From assembly GCF_003965815.1 (NCBI RefSeq), contig NZ_RXOE01000001.1, forward strand, positions 434,001 through 498,000: a DNA stretch of 64,000 nt, in the 5' to 3' direction. This DNA is from Variovorax gossypii (lineage in GTDB: Bacteria; Pseudomonadota; Gammaproteobacteria; Burkholderiales; Burkholderiaceae_C). Below the pieces are notes generated by a model that was given only the letters and a program-made list of their open reading frames with translations, had not been told where the DNA came from and ran no database searches. Positions 25,503-34,399 of this stretch are shown here, in pieces; the stretch's first letter is position 1, and each line of letters opens with the position of its first letter. The translations under genes were made by a program, and so were the position numbers.

Positions 25503-26300
25503 ATGGCTGTCACCTCCGTCACTCCATTTTCGCCGTCGTCTGGGTCCGCGCCGTCGCCCGTTGCATGGATTGCCGGTGTCGGCGCCAGCGCGGGCCTGGG
25601 TGCGGCGCTCGCGCGGCGCTTCGCGGCCGAAGGCTTCATCGTCGCTCTGACCGGCCGAACGCAGGCCCAGCTCGATGCGGTGGCCGGCGAAATCGTCGCA
25701 GCCGGCGGCCGGGCCCATGCCTTCGCGGGCGACGTGGCGAGCGAGGCCGAGATTCACGGCATAGCTCAGAAGACGGCGGCGCTGGGTCCGCTCACGGTGG
25801 CCATCTTCAATGCCGCGAGCGCGGTGCGCGCGCCGACGCTGGATCTTTCGGTCGAACAGTTCACGCAGGCCTGGCGCACCAGTGCGCTGGGCGGCTTCAT
25901 CTTCGGGCACGAGGCCCTGCGCGGCCTGCTGGCCAATTCCTTCGAGGCGGGCGGAGCGCGCGCACGTGGCACCTTGCTGTTCACCGGAGCCACCGCGGCG
26001 CTGCGCGGCAAGCCGCCGTTCGCGGCCTTCGCCGCGGCCAAGGCCGCGTTGCGTTCGCTGAGCCAGAGCCTGGCGCGCGAATTCGGCCCGCAGGGCGTTC
26101 ACGTGGCGCACGTGGTGATCGACGGGGGCATCGACGGCGAGCGCCTGCGCAACAACGCGCCGCAACGCGTGGAGCAGGCCGGCGACGACGGCCTGCTGCA
26201 GCTCGAAGCCATCGCTGAAAGTTACTGGCAGCTGCATGTGCAGCACCGCAGCGCATGGACGCAGGAGCTGGACCTGCGGCCGTTCAAGGAACCGTTTTGA
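25503..26300 (+). CDS. Atypical short-chain dehydrogenase/reductase lacking catalytic Ser and Tyr
   Basis: A 265-residue Rossmann protein. GVGASAGLGAALARRF (residues about 25-40) is the dinucleotide loop and NAAS the structural motif. At the active site, however, the usual Ser is A163 and the usual Tyr is F176 (FAAFAAAK); only K180 remains. The same change is common in a widespread SDR subgroup, from memory. It may therefore bind NAD(P) without standard carbonyl reduction. It is the first gene of a rightward group with a CmcJ-like oxygenase (13 bases on) and a flavin monooxygenase, so it probably handles the same compound. Confidence 0.87.
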   Translation: MAVTSVTPFSPSSGSAPSPVAWIAGVGASAGLGAALARRFAAEGFIVALTGRTQAQLDAVAGEIVAAGGRAHAFAGDVASEAEIHGIAQKTAALGPLTVAIFNAASAVRAPTLDLSVEQFTQAWRTSALGGFIFGHEALRGLLANSFEAGGARARGTLLFTGATAALRGKPPFAAFAAAKAALRSLSQSLAREFGPQGVHVAHVVIDGGIDGERLRNNAPQRVEQAGDDGLLQLEAIAESYWQLHVQHRSAWTQELDLRPFKEPF

Positions 26301-26313
26301 GGAGTCACGCTAC

Positions 26314-27174
26314 ATGAGCGTCGGATCGAATGGACAGATGCTGGCCGCTACGCTGCCTTCGGTGCAGGCGGAGCTCAACTACCTGAAGGCGGGCCAGGGC
26401 CGGCCCGTGAGCTACACATTCGAGCCGCCGCCCGGCACGCCCTGGGTGACCGGCGAACTGGAGCCGCGCCGCGTGACGATCCGCGACGGGCGTCCGCTGG
26501 TGGCGCTGAACGAGCTGACGCTCGACCGCAGCGGCTTCACGCAGATCTCGCATCGCAGCGCGCTCGCCGATTTCTCCCAGGACGCGGCGATCCGCGACAT
26601 CTACTACCGCGAATCCGAAGCGCTGCTGCGCGACGTGACCGGCGCCGAGAAGGTCGTGGTGTTCGACCACACGCTGCGCGACAGCGCGCAGGGCTCGCGC
26701 CGCACGGCCGAGCTGCGCGAGCCGGTGCGACGCGTGCACAACGACCAGACCTTCGTCTCCGCGCCGCGCCGCGTGCACGCCCACCTGCCGCCCGAGGAGG
26801 CCGAGGAGCGCCTGAAGAACCGCTTCGCGATCATCAACCTGTGGCGGCCGCTGGCCACGGTCGAGTGCCTGCCGCTGGCGCTGTGCGACGCGCGCTCCAT
26901 TTCGCCCGCCGACCTCGTGCCCAGCGACCTGGTCTATCCCGACAAGGTGGGCGAGACCTATTCCTTCACCTGGAATCCCGAGCACCAGTGGTACTGGTTT
27001 CCGAGACTGCGGCCCGACGAGGCCCTGCTGCTGAAGATCTACGACTCGCTCGAGCAGGGCGTGGCGCGCTACACCGCGCACACCGCCTTCGAGGACCCGA
27101 CGGGTTCGCAGGAAGCACCGCCGCGCCGCAGCATCGAGCTGCGCGCGCTGGTGTTCTGGCCCGCCGGCAAGTAG
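26314..27174 (+). CDS. CmcJ/NvfI family oxidoreductase (non-heme iron type)
   Basis: A 286-residue protein matching the CmcJ/NvfI family, named after cephamycin methoxylation CmcJ and the fungal endoperoxidase NvfI. The candidate Fe(II) ligands are H142 and D144 in VHNDQT and H256 in TAHTAFEDP. FAIINLWRPL and the terminal SIELRALVFW are family signatures. GAGGAG lies ten bases before the ATG at 26314, which fixes the start. By family it would be an iron/2-oxoglutarate-type oxygenase. It sits between an SDR and an LLM flavin monooxygenase in one apparent operon. Substrate unknown. Confidence 0.87.
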   Translation: MSVGSNGQMLAATLPSVQAELNYLKAGQGRPVSYTFEPPPGTPWVTGELEPRRVTIRDGRPLVALNELTLDRSGFTQISHRSALADFSQDAAIRDIYYRESEALLRDVTGAEKVVVFDHTLRDSAQGSRRTAELREPVRRVHNDQTFVSAPRRVHAHLPPEEAEERLKNRFAIINLWRPLATVECLPLALCDARSISPADLVPSDLVYPDKVGETYSFTWNPEHQWYWFPRLRPDEALLLKIYDSLEQGVARYTAHTAFEDPTGSQEAPPRRSIELRALVFWPAGK

Positions 27175-27184
27175 CAGCCTCCCG

Positions 27185-28516
27185 ATGAGCACCGCGAAGC
27201 AGCTGCGGCTGGGCGCCTTCATGCGCCCCGTGAGCATCCATACCGGCGCCTGGCGCTATCCGGGTGCGTGGCCCGACGCGAACTTCAACTTCGCGCATCT
27301 GAAGCAACTTGCGCAGACGCTGGAGCGCGGCCGCTTCGACGCCTTCTTCATGGCCGACCACCTTGCCGTACTGAACATGCCGGTGGCCGCGCTGCAGCGC
27401 AGCCACACGGTCACGTCGTTCGAGCCGTTCACGCTGCTGTCGGCGCTGGCACAGCACACGCGGCACATCGGGCTGGTGGCAACGGCTTCGACCACTTTCG
27501 ACGAGCCGTTCCACATCGCGCGTCGCTTCGCCTCGCTCGACCACCTGAGCGAAGGCCGCGCGGGCTGGAACATCGTGACCACCTCCAACCCCGACGCGGC
27601 GCTGAACTTCGGCCGCGACGACCACATGGAACACGACGAGCGCTATGCCCGCGCCCGCGAGTTCCACGACGTGGTCACCGGCCTGTGGGACAGCTGGGCC
27701 GACGACGCCTTCGAGCGCGACGTCGAAAGCGGCCGCTTCTTCGATCCGGCCAAGCTGCACGTGCTGGACCACAAGGGCAAGTACCTGTCGGTGCGCGGCC
27801 CGCTGCACATCGCGCGGCCGGTGCAGGGCTGGCCGGTGATCGTGCAGGCGGGCGCCTCGGAGGCCGGCCGCCAGCTCGCGGCAGAGACCGCCGAGGCGGT
27901 GTTCGCCGCGCCCGGCACGCTGGCTGGCGCGCGCAGCCTCTATGCCGACATCAAGGGCCGCATGCGCGCGATCGGGCGTGACCCTGACCATCTCAAGATC
28001 CTCCCGGCCGCCTTCGTGGTGGTGGGCGACACGGCGGAAGAGGCGCGCGCCATCCGCGCGAAGCTCGACAGCCTGGTGCACTACGACAGCGCCATCGCGT
28101 CGTTGTCGGTCGCGCTGGGCCACGACGCTTCGAAGTTCGACCCCGACGGCCCGTTGCCCGACGTGCCCGAGACCAATGCGAGCCAGAGCGGCCGCGCCCG
28201 CGTGATCGAGCTGGCCCGCAGCGAGAACCTCACGGTGCGCCAGCTGGCCCAGCGCCTGGGCGGCTACGGCGGACTTGCCTTCGTCGGCACCGCGCAGACC
28301 ATCGCCGACGACATGCAGGAGTGGCTGGAAAGCGAAGGCTGCGACGGCTTCAACGTGATGTTCCCCTGGCTGCCCGGAGGACTCGACGCCTTCGTCGACA
28401 AGGTGGTGCCCGAGCTGCAGCGCCGCGGCATCTTCCGGCGCGAATACGAAGGTCGTACCTTGCGCGAGAACCTCGGCTTGCCGCGGCCCGGCAACCGTTT
28501 CTTTGCCCAGAATTAG
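27185..28516 (+). CDS. LLM-class flavin monooxygenase, NtaA/SnaA/DszA type
   Basis: A 443-residue luciferase-fold protein. GRAGWNIVTTSNPDAALNFG and QAGASEAGRQLAAETAEAVF are the classical motifs of the NtaA/SnaA/DszA/DmoA group. These two-component enzymes use reduced FMN from a separate reductase to cleave C-N, C-S or similar bonds. No flavin reductase gene is adjacent. It lies ten bases after the CmcJ-like gene. The family context suggests breakdown or tailoring of a sulfur- or nitrogen-containing compound; which one cannot be told. Confidence 0.92.
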   Translation: MSTAKQLRLGAFMRPVSIHTGAWRYPGAWPDANFNFAHLKQLAQTLERGRFDAFFMADHLAVLNMPVAALQRSHTVTSFEPFTLLSALAQHTRHIGLVATASTTFDEPFHIARRFASLDHLSEGRAGWNIVTTSNPDAALNFGRDDHMEHDERYARAREFHDVVTGLWDSWADDAFERDVESGRFFDPAKLHVLDHKGKYLSVRGPLHIARPVQGWPVIVQAGASEAGRQLAAETAEAVFAAPGTLAGARSLYADIKGRMRAIGRDPDHLKILPAAFVVVGDTAEEARAIRAKLDSLVHYDSAIASLSVALGHDASKFDPDGPLPDVPETNASQSGRARVIELARSENLTVRQLAQRLGGYGGLAFVGTAQTIADDMQEWLESEGCDGFNVMFPWLPGGLDAFVDKVVPELQRRGIFRREYEGRTLRENLGLPRPGNRFFAQN

Positions 28517-28557
28517 CAACCCGGGCTGAACCGCACCGGGGCCGACCCCACGCCTGC

Positions 28558-28586
28558 ACCGATTGCCGCGCTTCGCGACAATCGGT
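28558..28586. promoter_or_regulatory. 29-base hairpin directly before the Bcr/CflA start codon
   Basis: ACCGATTG pairs perfectly with CAATCGGT; inside, after one mismatch, CGCG pairs with CGCG around a CTT loop. The hairpin ends three bases before the ATG at 28590, exactly where a ribosome would bind, and there is no Shine-Dalgarno sequence. It may be an operator or an RNA switch for translation, or simply mark the end of the preceding unit. Confidence 0.55.
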
Positions 28587-28589
28587 TCA

Positions 28590-29822
28590 ATGCGTTCTTC
28601 CCCCTTCTTCAAGATGGCCCTGCTGCTGGGCCTGCTCTCGGCCATCGGGCCATTCGCCATCGACATGTACCTGCCGGCTCTGCCTGCCATCGGGCAGAGC
28701 CTGCGTGCCGACATCGGCGCGGTGCAGATGAGCCTCACGGCCTTCTTCCTTTCGCTCGGCGCGGGGCAGCTGCTGTACGGGCCGGTCTCCGACATGATGG
28801 GCCGCAAGCCGCCGTTGTACGCGGGGTTGGTGCTGTTCGCGCTCGCCAGCGTGGGCTGCGCGCTGGCGACCGACATCCAGACGCTGATCGTGCTGCGCTT
28901 CATCCAGGGCCTGGGCGCCGCAGCCGGCATGGCGATTCCGCGCGCCGTGGTGCGCGACCTGCACACCGGCACCGATGCCGCGCGGCTGATGTCGCTGCTG
29001 ATGCTGGTGTTCAGCGTGTCGCCGATCCTCGCTCCGCTCGCGGGCAGCGCCGTGATCGCGTTCGCCGGCTGGCGCGGCGTGTTCTGGGCCGTGACCATCG
29101 CGGCCGTGGCCGGCCTCGCGATGATGGTGAAGCTGCTCGACGAAACCCGCCCGGCCTCGGAGCGCGTCGAAAGCAGCCTCGGCAGCGCGCTCTCGGCCTA
29201 CTGGCTGCTGTTGCGCGACACGCACTACCTCGGGCTGGTGTTCATCGGCAGCTTCGCGATGGCGGGCTTCTTCACCTATCTCGCGAACTCGTCGTTCGTG
29301 ATGATCGACCACTACGGCCTGTCGCCCGCGCTCTACAGCGTGGCCTTCGGCGTGAACGCGGCAGCCTTCATCGGCGCCTCGCAGTTCACCGGTGCGCTGG
29401 GCGAGCGCTACGGACTGGTCAAGCTCGTCAAGTTCGGCGTGGTGTGCTGCGGCGTGGCGATGGCAGCGATGTTCGTCTACTTCGCGATGGGCGGCGACAG
29501 CATCTGGGTGCTGATCGTCCTGTACTTCATCGCCTCGGGCTTCATGGGGCTGGTGATTCCGACCACCGGCGTGCTCGCGCTCGAGATGCACGGCGCCATT
29601 GCGGGCACGGCCTCGGCGCTGCTGGGCACGCTGCAGATGCTCACCGGTGCGCTGGCGATGGCGGTGGTGGGCTTCTTCACCGACGGACGTCCGCTGCCGA
29701 TGGTGGCCGGCATGGCCGGCGGCGCGCTCATCGCTCTGGTGCTGACCTGGCTGACGCTGGGCGGTGTGCGCTCCGAGCCCACGGCCAAGGCCGGAAAGAC
29801 AGGAAGGACGCAGCAAGCCTGA
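28590..29822 (+). CDS. Bcr/CflA family multidrug efflux MFS transporter
   Basis: A 410-residue, twelve-segment exporter. GPFAIDMYLPALPAIG in helix 1, LYGPVSDMMGRKPPLYAGL and the VRDLHTG-type loop identify the Bcr/CflA (DHA1) group that exports bicyclomycin, chloramphenicol, sulfonamides and similar drugs by proton antiport. The start at 28590 (MRSSPFF) is preferred to a Met nine codons earlier, which would run through the hairpin. Its TGA overlaps the next gene's ATG by one base, coupling it to a second MFS exporter. Confidence 0.92.
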   Translation: MRSSPFFKMALLLGLLSAIGPFAIDMYLPALPAIGQSLRADIGAVQMSLTAFFLSLGAGQLLYGPVSDMMGRKPPLYAGLVLFALASVGCALATDIQTLIVLRFIQGLGAAAGMAIPRAVVRDLHTGTDAARLMSLLMLVFSVSPILAPLAGSAVIAFAGWRGVFWAVTIAAVAGLAMMVKLLDETRPASERVESSLGSALSAYWLLLRDTHYLGLVFIGSFAMAGFFTYLANSSFVMIDHYGLSPALYSVAFGVNAAAFIGASQFTGALGERYGLVKLVKFGVVCCGVAMAAMFVYFAMGGDSIWVLIVLYFIASGFMGLVIPTTGVLALEMHGAIAGTASALLGTLQMLTGALAMAVVGFFTDGRPLPMVAGMAGGALIALVLTWLTLGGVRSEPTAKAGKTGRTQQA

Positions 29823-31294
29823 TGAACACGGTACGCGCAGGCGCCGCGCTCCCGGCAGCCGAAGACAACAACAACGGCGGCAACGCGGGCCCAAGGCCCA
29901 TGGACGGACTGGCGCAGCCGGAGCGCGGCTGGGCGATGCTGGTCATCATCCTCGGGCTGATCGTGGCGGTGCTCGACGGCACCATCGTCAACCTCGCGCT
30001 GCCGGGCATCGCGCGCGAACTGCAGGCCAGCCCGTCGCAGGCGATCTGGGTGGTCAATGCGTACCAGATCGCCACGCTGGTGATGCTGCTGCCGCTGGCC
30101 TCGCTGGGCGACCTCGTGGGCTACCGGCGCGTGTACCTGGTCGGCATGGCGGTGTTCACGCTGTCGTCGCTGGCAGCCACCTTCGCCAACTCGCTGGGCA
30201 CGCTGATCGCTGCGCGCGCATTCCAGGGGCTGGGCGCGGCCGGCATCATGAGCGTGAACGCGGCGCTGGTGCGGCTCACGTATCCGTCCGCCCAGCTGGG
30301 CAAGGGCATGGCGATCAACTCGCTGGTGGTGGCTACTTCGTCGGTGGCGGGGCCTTCGGTGGCGGCGGCCATCCTCTCGGTGGCTTCGTGGCCCTGGCTC
30401 TTCGCCATCAACGTGCCGCTGGGCATCGTCACCTTCGCGCTGGGCATGAAGGCGCTGCCGTTCAATCGCGTGGCGCCTGCCGCCGGGCTGCGCTTCTCGC
30501 CGGTGGACGTGGCGCTCAACGTGCTGATGTTCTCGCTGGTGTTCCTGGGCGTCGACCGGCTCGGCGTGCGCGAGGGCCCTGTGCAGGGCGCGGGCGGTTC
30601 GCAGGCCTCGGCCTGGGGCATCCTGCTCGCCGGCGTGGCCGTGGGCTTCGTCTACCTGCGGCGCCAGCGCAAGCTGGCCGTGCCGCTCTTTCCCATCGAC
30701 CTGCTGCGCATTCCGGTGTTCGCGCTGTCGATGGGTACTTCGGTGGCCGCCTTCTGCGCGCAGATGCTGGCTTACATCGCGCTGCCGTTCCTGCTGCTCG
30801 ACGTGTACGGCCGCAGCCACATCGAGGCCGGTCTGCTCATCACTGCCTGGCCGCTGGCCATCGTGGTGATGGCGCCCATCGCGGGGCGGCTGATCGGCCG
30901 CTACCCCGACGGGCTGCTCGGCGGCATCGGGCTGGGCCTGCTGGCCACCGGCCTGGCGCTGCTGGCGGCGCTGCCGGCGCATCCGGGCAATGCCGACATC
31001 GCCTGGCGCATGGCGCTGTGCGGGCTGGGCTTCGGGCTGTTCCAGTCGCCGAACAACCACACCATCGTGACCTCGCCGCCGGCGCACCGCAGTGGTGCGG
31101 CCAGCGGCATGCTGGGCACGGCCCGGCTCACCGGGCAGACCCTGGGCGCCGTGGTGCTGGCGGGCGTCTTCAGTGTCTGGAGCCCGCACGGCGGCCACGG
31201 ACCGGTGGTGGCGCTGGTGCTGGCGGCCAGTTTTGCCGCGGTTGCGGCGGTTTTCAGCACGCTGCGCCTCAGGACGACAAGCCACGGCGCCTGA
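29822..31294 (+). CDS. DHA2 family MFS efflux transporter (fourteen-helix type)
   Basis: A 490-residue exporter. VAVLDGTIVNLALPGIARELQ in the first helix and GDLVGYRRVYLVGM in the loop are typical of EmrB/QacA DHA2 drug:H+ antiporters, as is the length. The polar N-terminal tail has an Asn run (EDNNNGGNAG). It starts inside the stop of the Bcr/CflA gene (shared A) and is followed after 20 bases by pqiA, so these exporters and the pqi genes may form one long transcript. Substrate unknown. Confidence 0.9.
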   Translation: MNTVRAGAALPAAEDNNNGGNAGPRPMDGLAQPERGWAMLVIILGLIVAVLDGTIVNLALPGIARELQASPSQAIWVVNAYQIATLVMLLPLASLGDLVGYRRVYLVGMAVFTLSSLAATFANSLGTLIAARAFQGLGAAGIMSVNAALVRLTYPSAQLGKGMAINSLVVATSSVAGPSVAAAILSVASWPWLFAINVPLGIVTFALGMKALPFNRVAPAAGLRFSPVDVALNVLMFSLVFLGVDRLGVREGPVQGAGGSQASAWGILLAGVAVGFVYLRRQRKLAVPLFPIDLLRIPVFALSMGTSVAAFCAQMLAYIALPFLLLDVYGRSHIEAGLLITAWPLAIVVMAPIAGRLIGRYPDGLLGGIGLGLLATGLALLAALPAHPGNADIAWRMALCGLGFGLFQSPNNHTIVTSPPAHRSGAASGMLGTARLTGQTLGAVVLAGVFSVWSPHGGHGPVVALVLAASFAAVAAVFSTLRLRTTSHGA

Positions 31295-31314
31295 ATGAGT
31301 TAGGGTACTCACCC

Positions 31315-31989
31315 ATGAAGGAAGTACCTGAAACGGTGGTCTGCCCGGGCTGCGACGCGGTCTACAGCCGCGCGCCGCTCAAGCCGCGCGACGTGGCGCA
31401 CTGCCCCCGCTGCGGCACCGAGCTCGACCGGCACCCGGGCCAGCAGGAGCGCCGCATACTTCCGCTGACGGTGGCCTGCCTCATCATGTTCGCCATCGCG
31501 AACCTGTTTCCCATCGTCGAGATCGAGCTCCAGGGCCTGCGCAGCCAGACCACGCTGGCAGGAGCCGTGGTGGCGCTGACCGCCGAGGGCATGTCGCTGG
31601 TAGCGCTGCTGGTGCTGGCGACCACCATCCTCTTTCCCTTCCTGCAGCTTTGCATCCTGGCCTACCTGTTGATTCCGCTGAGCCGCGAGCACCGGCCGGT
31701 GGGCTTCGCGCTGCTGGTGCGGGCGATGCAGTCGCTGCGGCCCTGGGGAATGATCGAGGTGTTCCTGCTCGGGGTGCTGGTGGCCATCGTCAAGCTGTCG
31801 AGCATGGCGAGCGTGGTGCCGGGGCCGGCGCTGTGGGCTTTCATGGCGCTCACGGTCATGCTGACGGCGGTGCTGTCGTTCGATCCGGGGGCGTTCTGGG
31901 GAATGGCGTTCCGGCCGAAGGGCGAGGCCCTGCCGGACGAAGGGGCGGGCGAAGGGGCGAACGACGAGAAGGGCGGGGCGTCGGCATGA
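31315..31989 (+). CDS. pqiA: Paraquat-inducible protein A, first half (split PqiA)
   Basis: A 224-residue membrane protein with one PqiA domain: a zinc-ribbon-like N-terminus (C10-PGC13...C30-PRC33) followed by four hydrophobic segments, starting LPLTVACLIMFAIANLFPIV, with the conserved NLFP motif. E. coli PqiA is about twice this length with two such units; here the second is a separate gene overlapping by ATGA. By family PqiA sits in the inner membrane and works with the PqiB needle in envelope lipid transport. In enterobacteria pqi is SoxRS-linked; no SoxR box is visible here. A TTAGGG precedes the start at a short distance. Confidence 0.9.
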   Translation: MKEVPETVVCPGCDAVYSRAPLKPRDVAHCPRCGTELDRHPGQQERRILPLTVACLIMFAIANLFPIVEIELQGLRSQTTLAGAVVALTAEGMSLVALLVLATTILFPFLQLCILAYLLIPLSREHRPVGFALLVRAMQSLRPWGMIEVFLLGVLVAIVKLSSMASVVPGPALWAFMALTVMLTAVLSFDPGAFWGMAFRPKGEALPDEGAGEGANDEKGGASA

Positions 31990-32741
31990 AGCCGCTGGGC
32001 CGTCTCCGGCAGCGCCTCGGGAGCATCGCGGCTTCCAGCGATCATCACCACCACGACGAGGACTCGCGGGTTCTCACCGCCGCCTCGCTCGGCTGCATGC
32101 CCTGCCGGCATTGCGGCGCCGTCTGGGAGGGCGCCGAGGAAGGCGATGCCTGCGGCCGCTGCGGCACGCACCTGCACACGCGCAAGCCGCACAGCCTGAA
32201 GCTCACCTGGGCCTTTCTCATCGCGGCCTGCATGATGTACATACCGGCGAACCTGCTGCCGGTAATGATCACGCGCACGCTGTTCGGCACGCAGAACGAC
32301 ACCATCCTGAGCGGGGTGATCTATTTCTGGGTGTCTGGCGCCTACGGGCTCGCGGCCATCGTCTTCATCGCCAGCTTCCTGGTGCCGCTGTTCAAGCTGG
32401 CCGTGCTGCTGCTGCTCGTGGTGCTGGCGCAGCGCGGCAGCAGCTGGCGGCGGCGCGAGCGGGCGAAGCTTTATCACATCATCGAGATCATCGGCCGCTG
32501 GTCGATGCTCGACGTGTTCGTGGTGTCGCTGCTGACGGGGCTGGTGCAGATCCAGGGCTTCGCGGTCATCACCGCGGGCGTGGGCATCGCGGCCTTCGGC
32601 TCGGTGGTGGTGCTGACGATGCTGGCCTCGCTGAGCTTCGACCCGAAGCTCACCTGGGACAGCAGGGAAGAACAGGCCATCCTGCGCGACAACGAGGAAG
32701 GTGCACAGACACATGGAAACAGGGACGAGAAACCAGCATGA
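31986..32741 (+). CDS. pqiA: Paraquat-inducible protein A, second half (split PqiA)
   Basis: A 251-residue partner of the gene before it. A His-rich stretch (DHHHHDED, residues 19-26) precedes a second zinc ribbon (C40-RHC43...C56-GRC59). Four hydrophobic segments follow, beginning LTWAFLIAACMMYIPANLLPVM with the conserved NLLP, which matches NLFP in the first half. Both ends use ATGA overlaps, with the previous pqiA and the following pqiB, so stoichiometric translation is likely. Together the two genes replace the single two-domain PqiA of enterobacteria. Inner membrane location. Confidence 0.9.
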   Translation: MKPLGRLRQRLGSIAASSDHHHHDEDSRVLTAASLGCMPCRHCGAVWEGAEEGDACGRCGTHLHTRKPHSLKLTWAFLIAACMMYIPANLLPVMITRTLFGTQNDTILSGVIYFWVSGAYGLAAIVFIASFLVPLFKLAVLLLLVVLAQRGSSWRRRERAKLYHIIEIIGRWSMLDVFVVSLLTGLVQIQGFAVITAGVGIAAFGSVVVLTMLASLSFDPKLTWDSREEQAILRDNEEGAQTHGNRDEKPA

Positions 32742-34399
32742 GTGAAGAAGATCAACCCAAGGACAGGCCGGCGCCGTCCGGCCCGCCCGACCAGTCGCCC
32801 TTGCCCAGGCCGCGCGTGGTGCGCCGGCGCGAGTGGCTGCCGTCGCTGATCTGGCTGATCCCCATCGTGGCCGCGCTGGTGGGCATCACGCTGGTGGCGC
32901 GGATCATCCTGGAGCGCGGCCCCGAGGTGGTGCTGACCTTCAAGACCGCCGAGGGCCTGGAGGCCGGCAAGACCGCCGTGAAGTACAAGGACGTGCAGAT
33001 CGGCCTGGTCACCAGCCTGCGGCTGGCGCGCGACCGCTCGCACGTGCGCGTGCTGGTGCAGTTCAACAAGGAGGCGCAGAGCTTCACGGCGCAGGACTCG
33101 CGCTTCTGGGTGGTGCGCCCGCGGCTCGACACGTCGGGCATCTCGGGGCTCAACACGCTGCTGTCGGGCGCCTACATCGGCGCCGACGCGGGTGTGTCGA
33201 CGGAAACGGCGGGCGAGTTCACCGGGCTGGAGACGCCGCCCATCGTCACGCGCGACGACTCGGGCAAGCAGTTTCTGCTGCGCGCCAACGACGTGGGCTC
33301 GCTCGACGTGGGCTCGCCGGTGTACTTCAGGCGCGTCAAGGTCGGGCAGGTGGCGGCCTACGAGCTCGACGGCGACGGGCGCGGCGTGACCATCCGCGTG
33401 TTCATCAACGCGCCCTACGACAAGTTCGTGGGCATGAACACGCGCTTCTGGCAGGCCAGCGGCATCGATGCGCAGCTGAGCGCCAGCGGCTTCACGCTGC
33501 GCACGCAGTCGCTGGCGACCATCCTGCTCGGCGGCATCGCCTTCCAGGCGCCCGACGATGCCATGGGCCCGGTCGCCAAGGAGAACGCGGCCTTCACGCT
33601 GGCGCAGGACGAGTCTTCCGCCATGAAGGAGCCCGACGGGCCCTCGCAGACCCTGCTGATGTACTTCAACCAGTCGCTGCGCGGGCTCACGCCGGGCGCG
33701 CCGGTGGACTTCCGCGGCGTGGTGATCGGCGAGGTCAAGTCCATCGGCGTGGAGTTCGACCGCGCCGAGCGCGAGTTCCGCATGCCGGTGCTGGTGCAGG
33801 TCTACCCCGACCGCTTGCGCCGCCGCGCGGGCGAGAGCGGCACCGAGTCGCGCGCCACCCAGCAGGAGCGGCTGCGCTTCCTGGCCGAGAAGGGCCTGCG
33901 CGCCCAGCTGCGCAACGGCAACCTGCTGACGGGGCAGGTCTACGTGGCGCTCGACTTCTTCCCGAAGGCGCCGCCCGCGAAGATCGACCTGTCGAAGAAC
34001 CCGATCGAGCTGCCCACCGTGGCCAACAGCCTCGACGAGATCCAGTCGCAGGTGCAGGAGATCGCGACCAAGCTCAACAAGGTGCCCTACGAGCAGATCG
34101 CGGGCGACCTGCGCACCACGCTCGCCTCGCTCAACAAGACCCTGACGACCACCGAGCAGACGGTCAGCCGCATCAACAACGACGTCACGCCCGAGCTGAC
34201 CGCGGCCATGAAGGACGTGCGCAAGACCGTGAACAGCGCCGAGCGCACGCTGGCCGACGACTCGCCGCTGCAGCAGGACATGCGCCAGACGCTGCAGGAG
34301 CTCACGCGCGCCGCCGGCTCGGTGCGCGTGCTGACCGACTACCTCGAGCGCCACCCAGAGTCGCTGCTGCGCGGCAAACCGGACGACGGCAAGAAATGA
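32738..34399 (+). CDS. pqiB: PqiB, MCE-domain intermembrane transport protein
   Basis: A 553-residue protein. One N-terminal transmembrane helix (LIWLIPIVAALVGITLVARII, about residues 37-57) is followed by three MCE/MlaD domains (GPEVVLTFKTAEGLEAGKTAVKYKDVQIG; then about 170-240 and 300-390). A long helical C-terminus (about 425-545), rich in Leu/Thr/Gln, forms the coiled needle in characterised PqiB. By family it makes a tube across the periplasm for phospholipid traffic. It starts inside the stop of pqiA2 and ends inside the start of pqiC, both as ATGA overlaps. Confidence 0.93.
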   Translation: MSEEDQPKDRPAPSGPPDQSPLPRPRVVRRREWLPSLIWLIPIVAALVGITLVARIILERGPEVVLTFKTAEGLEAGKTAVKYKDVQIGLVTSLRLARDRSHVRVLVQFNKEAQSFTAQDSRFWVVRPRLDTSGISGLNTLLSGAYIGADAGVSTETAGEFTGLETPPIVTRDDSGKQFLLRANDVGSLDVGSPVYFRRVKVGQVAAYELDGDGRGVTIRVFINAPYDKFVGMNTRFWQASGIDAQLSASGFTLRTQSLATILLGGIAFQAPDDAMGPVAKENAAFTLAQDESSAMKEPDGPSQTLLMYFNQSLRGLTPGAPVDFRGVVIGEVKSIGVEFDRAEREFRMPVLVQVYPDRLRRRAGESGTESRATQQERLRFLAEKGLRAQLRNGNLLTGQVYVALDFFPKAPPAKIDLSKNPIELPTVANSLDEIQSQVQEIATKLNKVPYEQIAGDLRTTLASLNKTLTTTEQTVSRINNDVTPELTAAMKDVRKTVNSAERTLADDSPLQQDMRQTLQELTRAAGSVRVLTDYLERHPESLLRGKPDDGKK

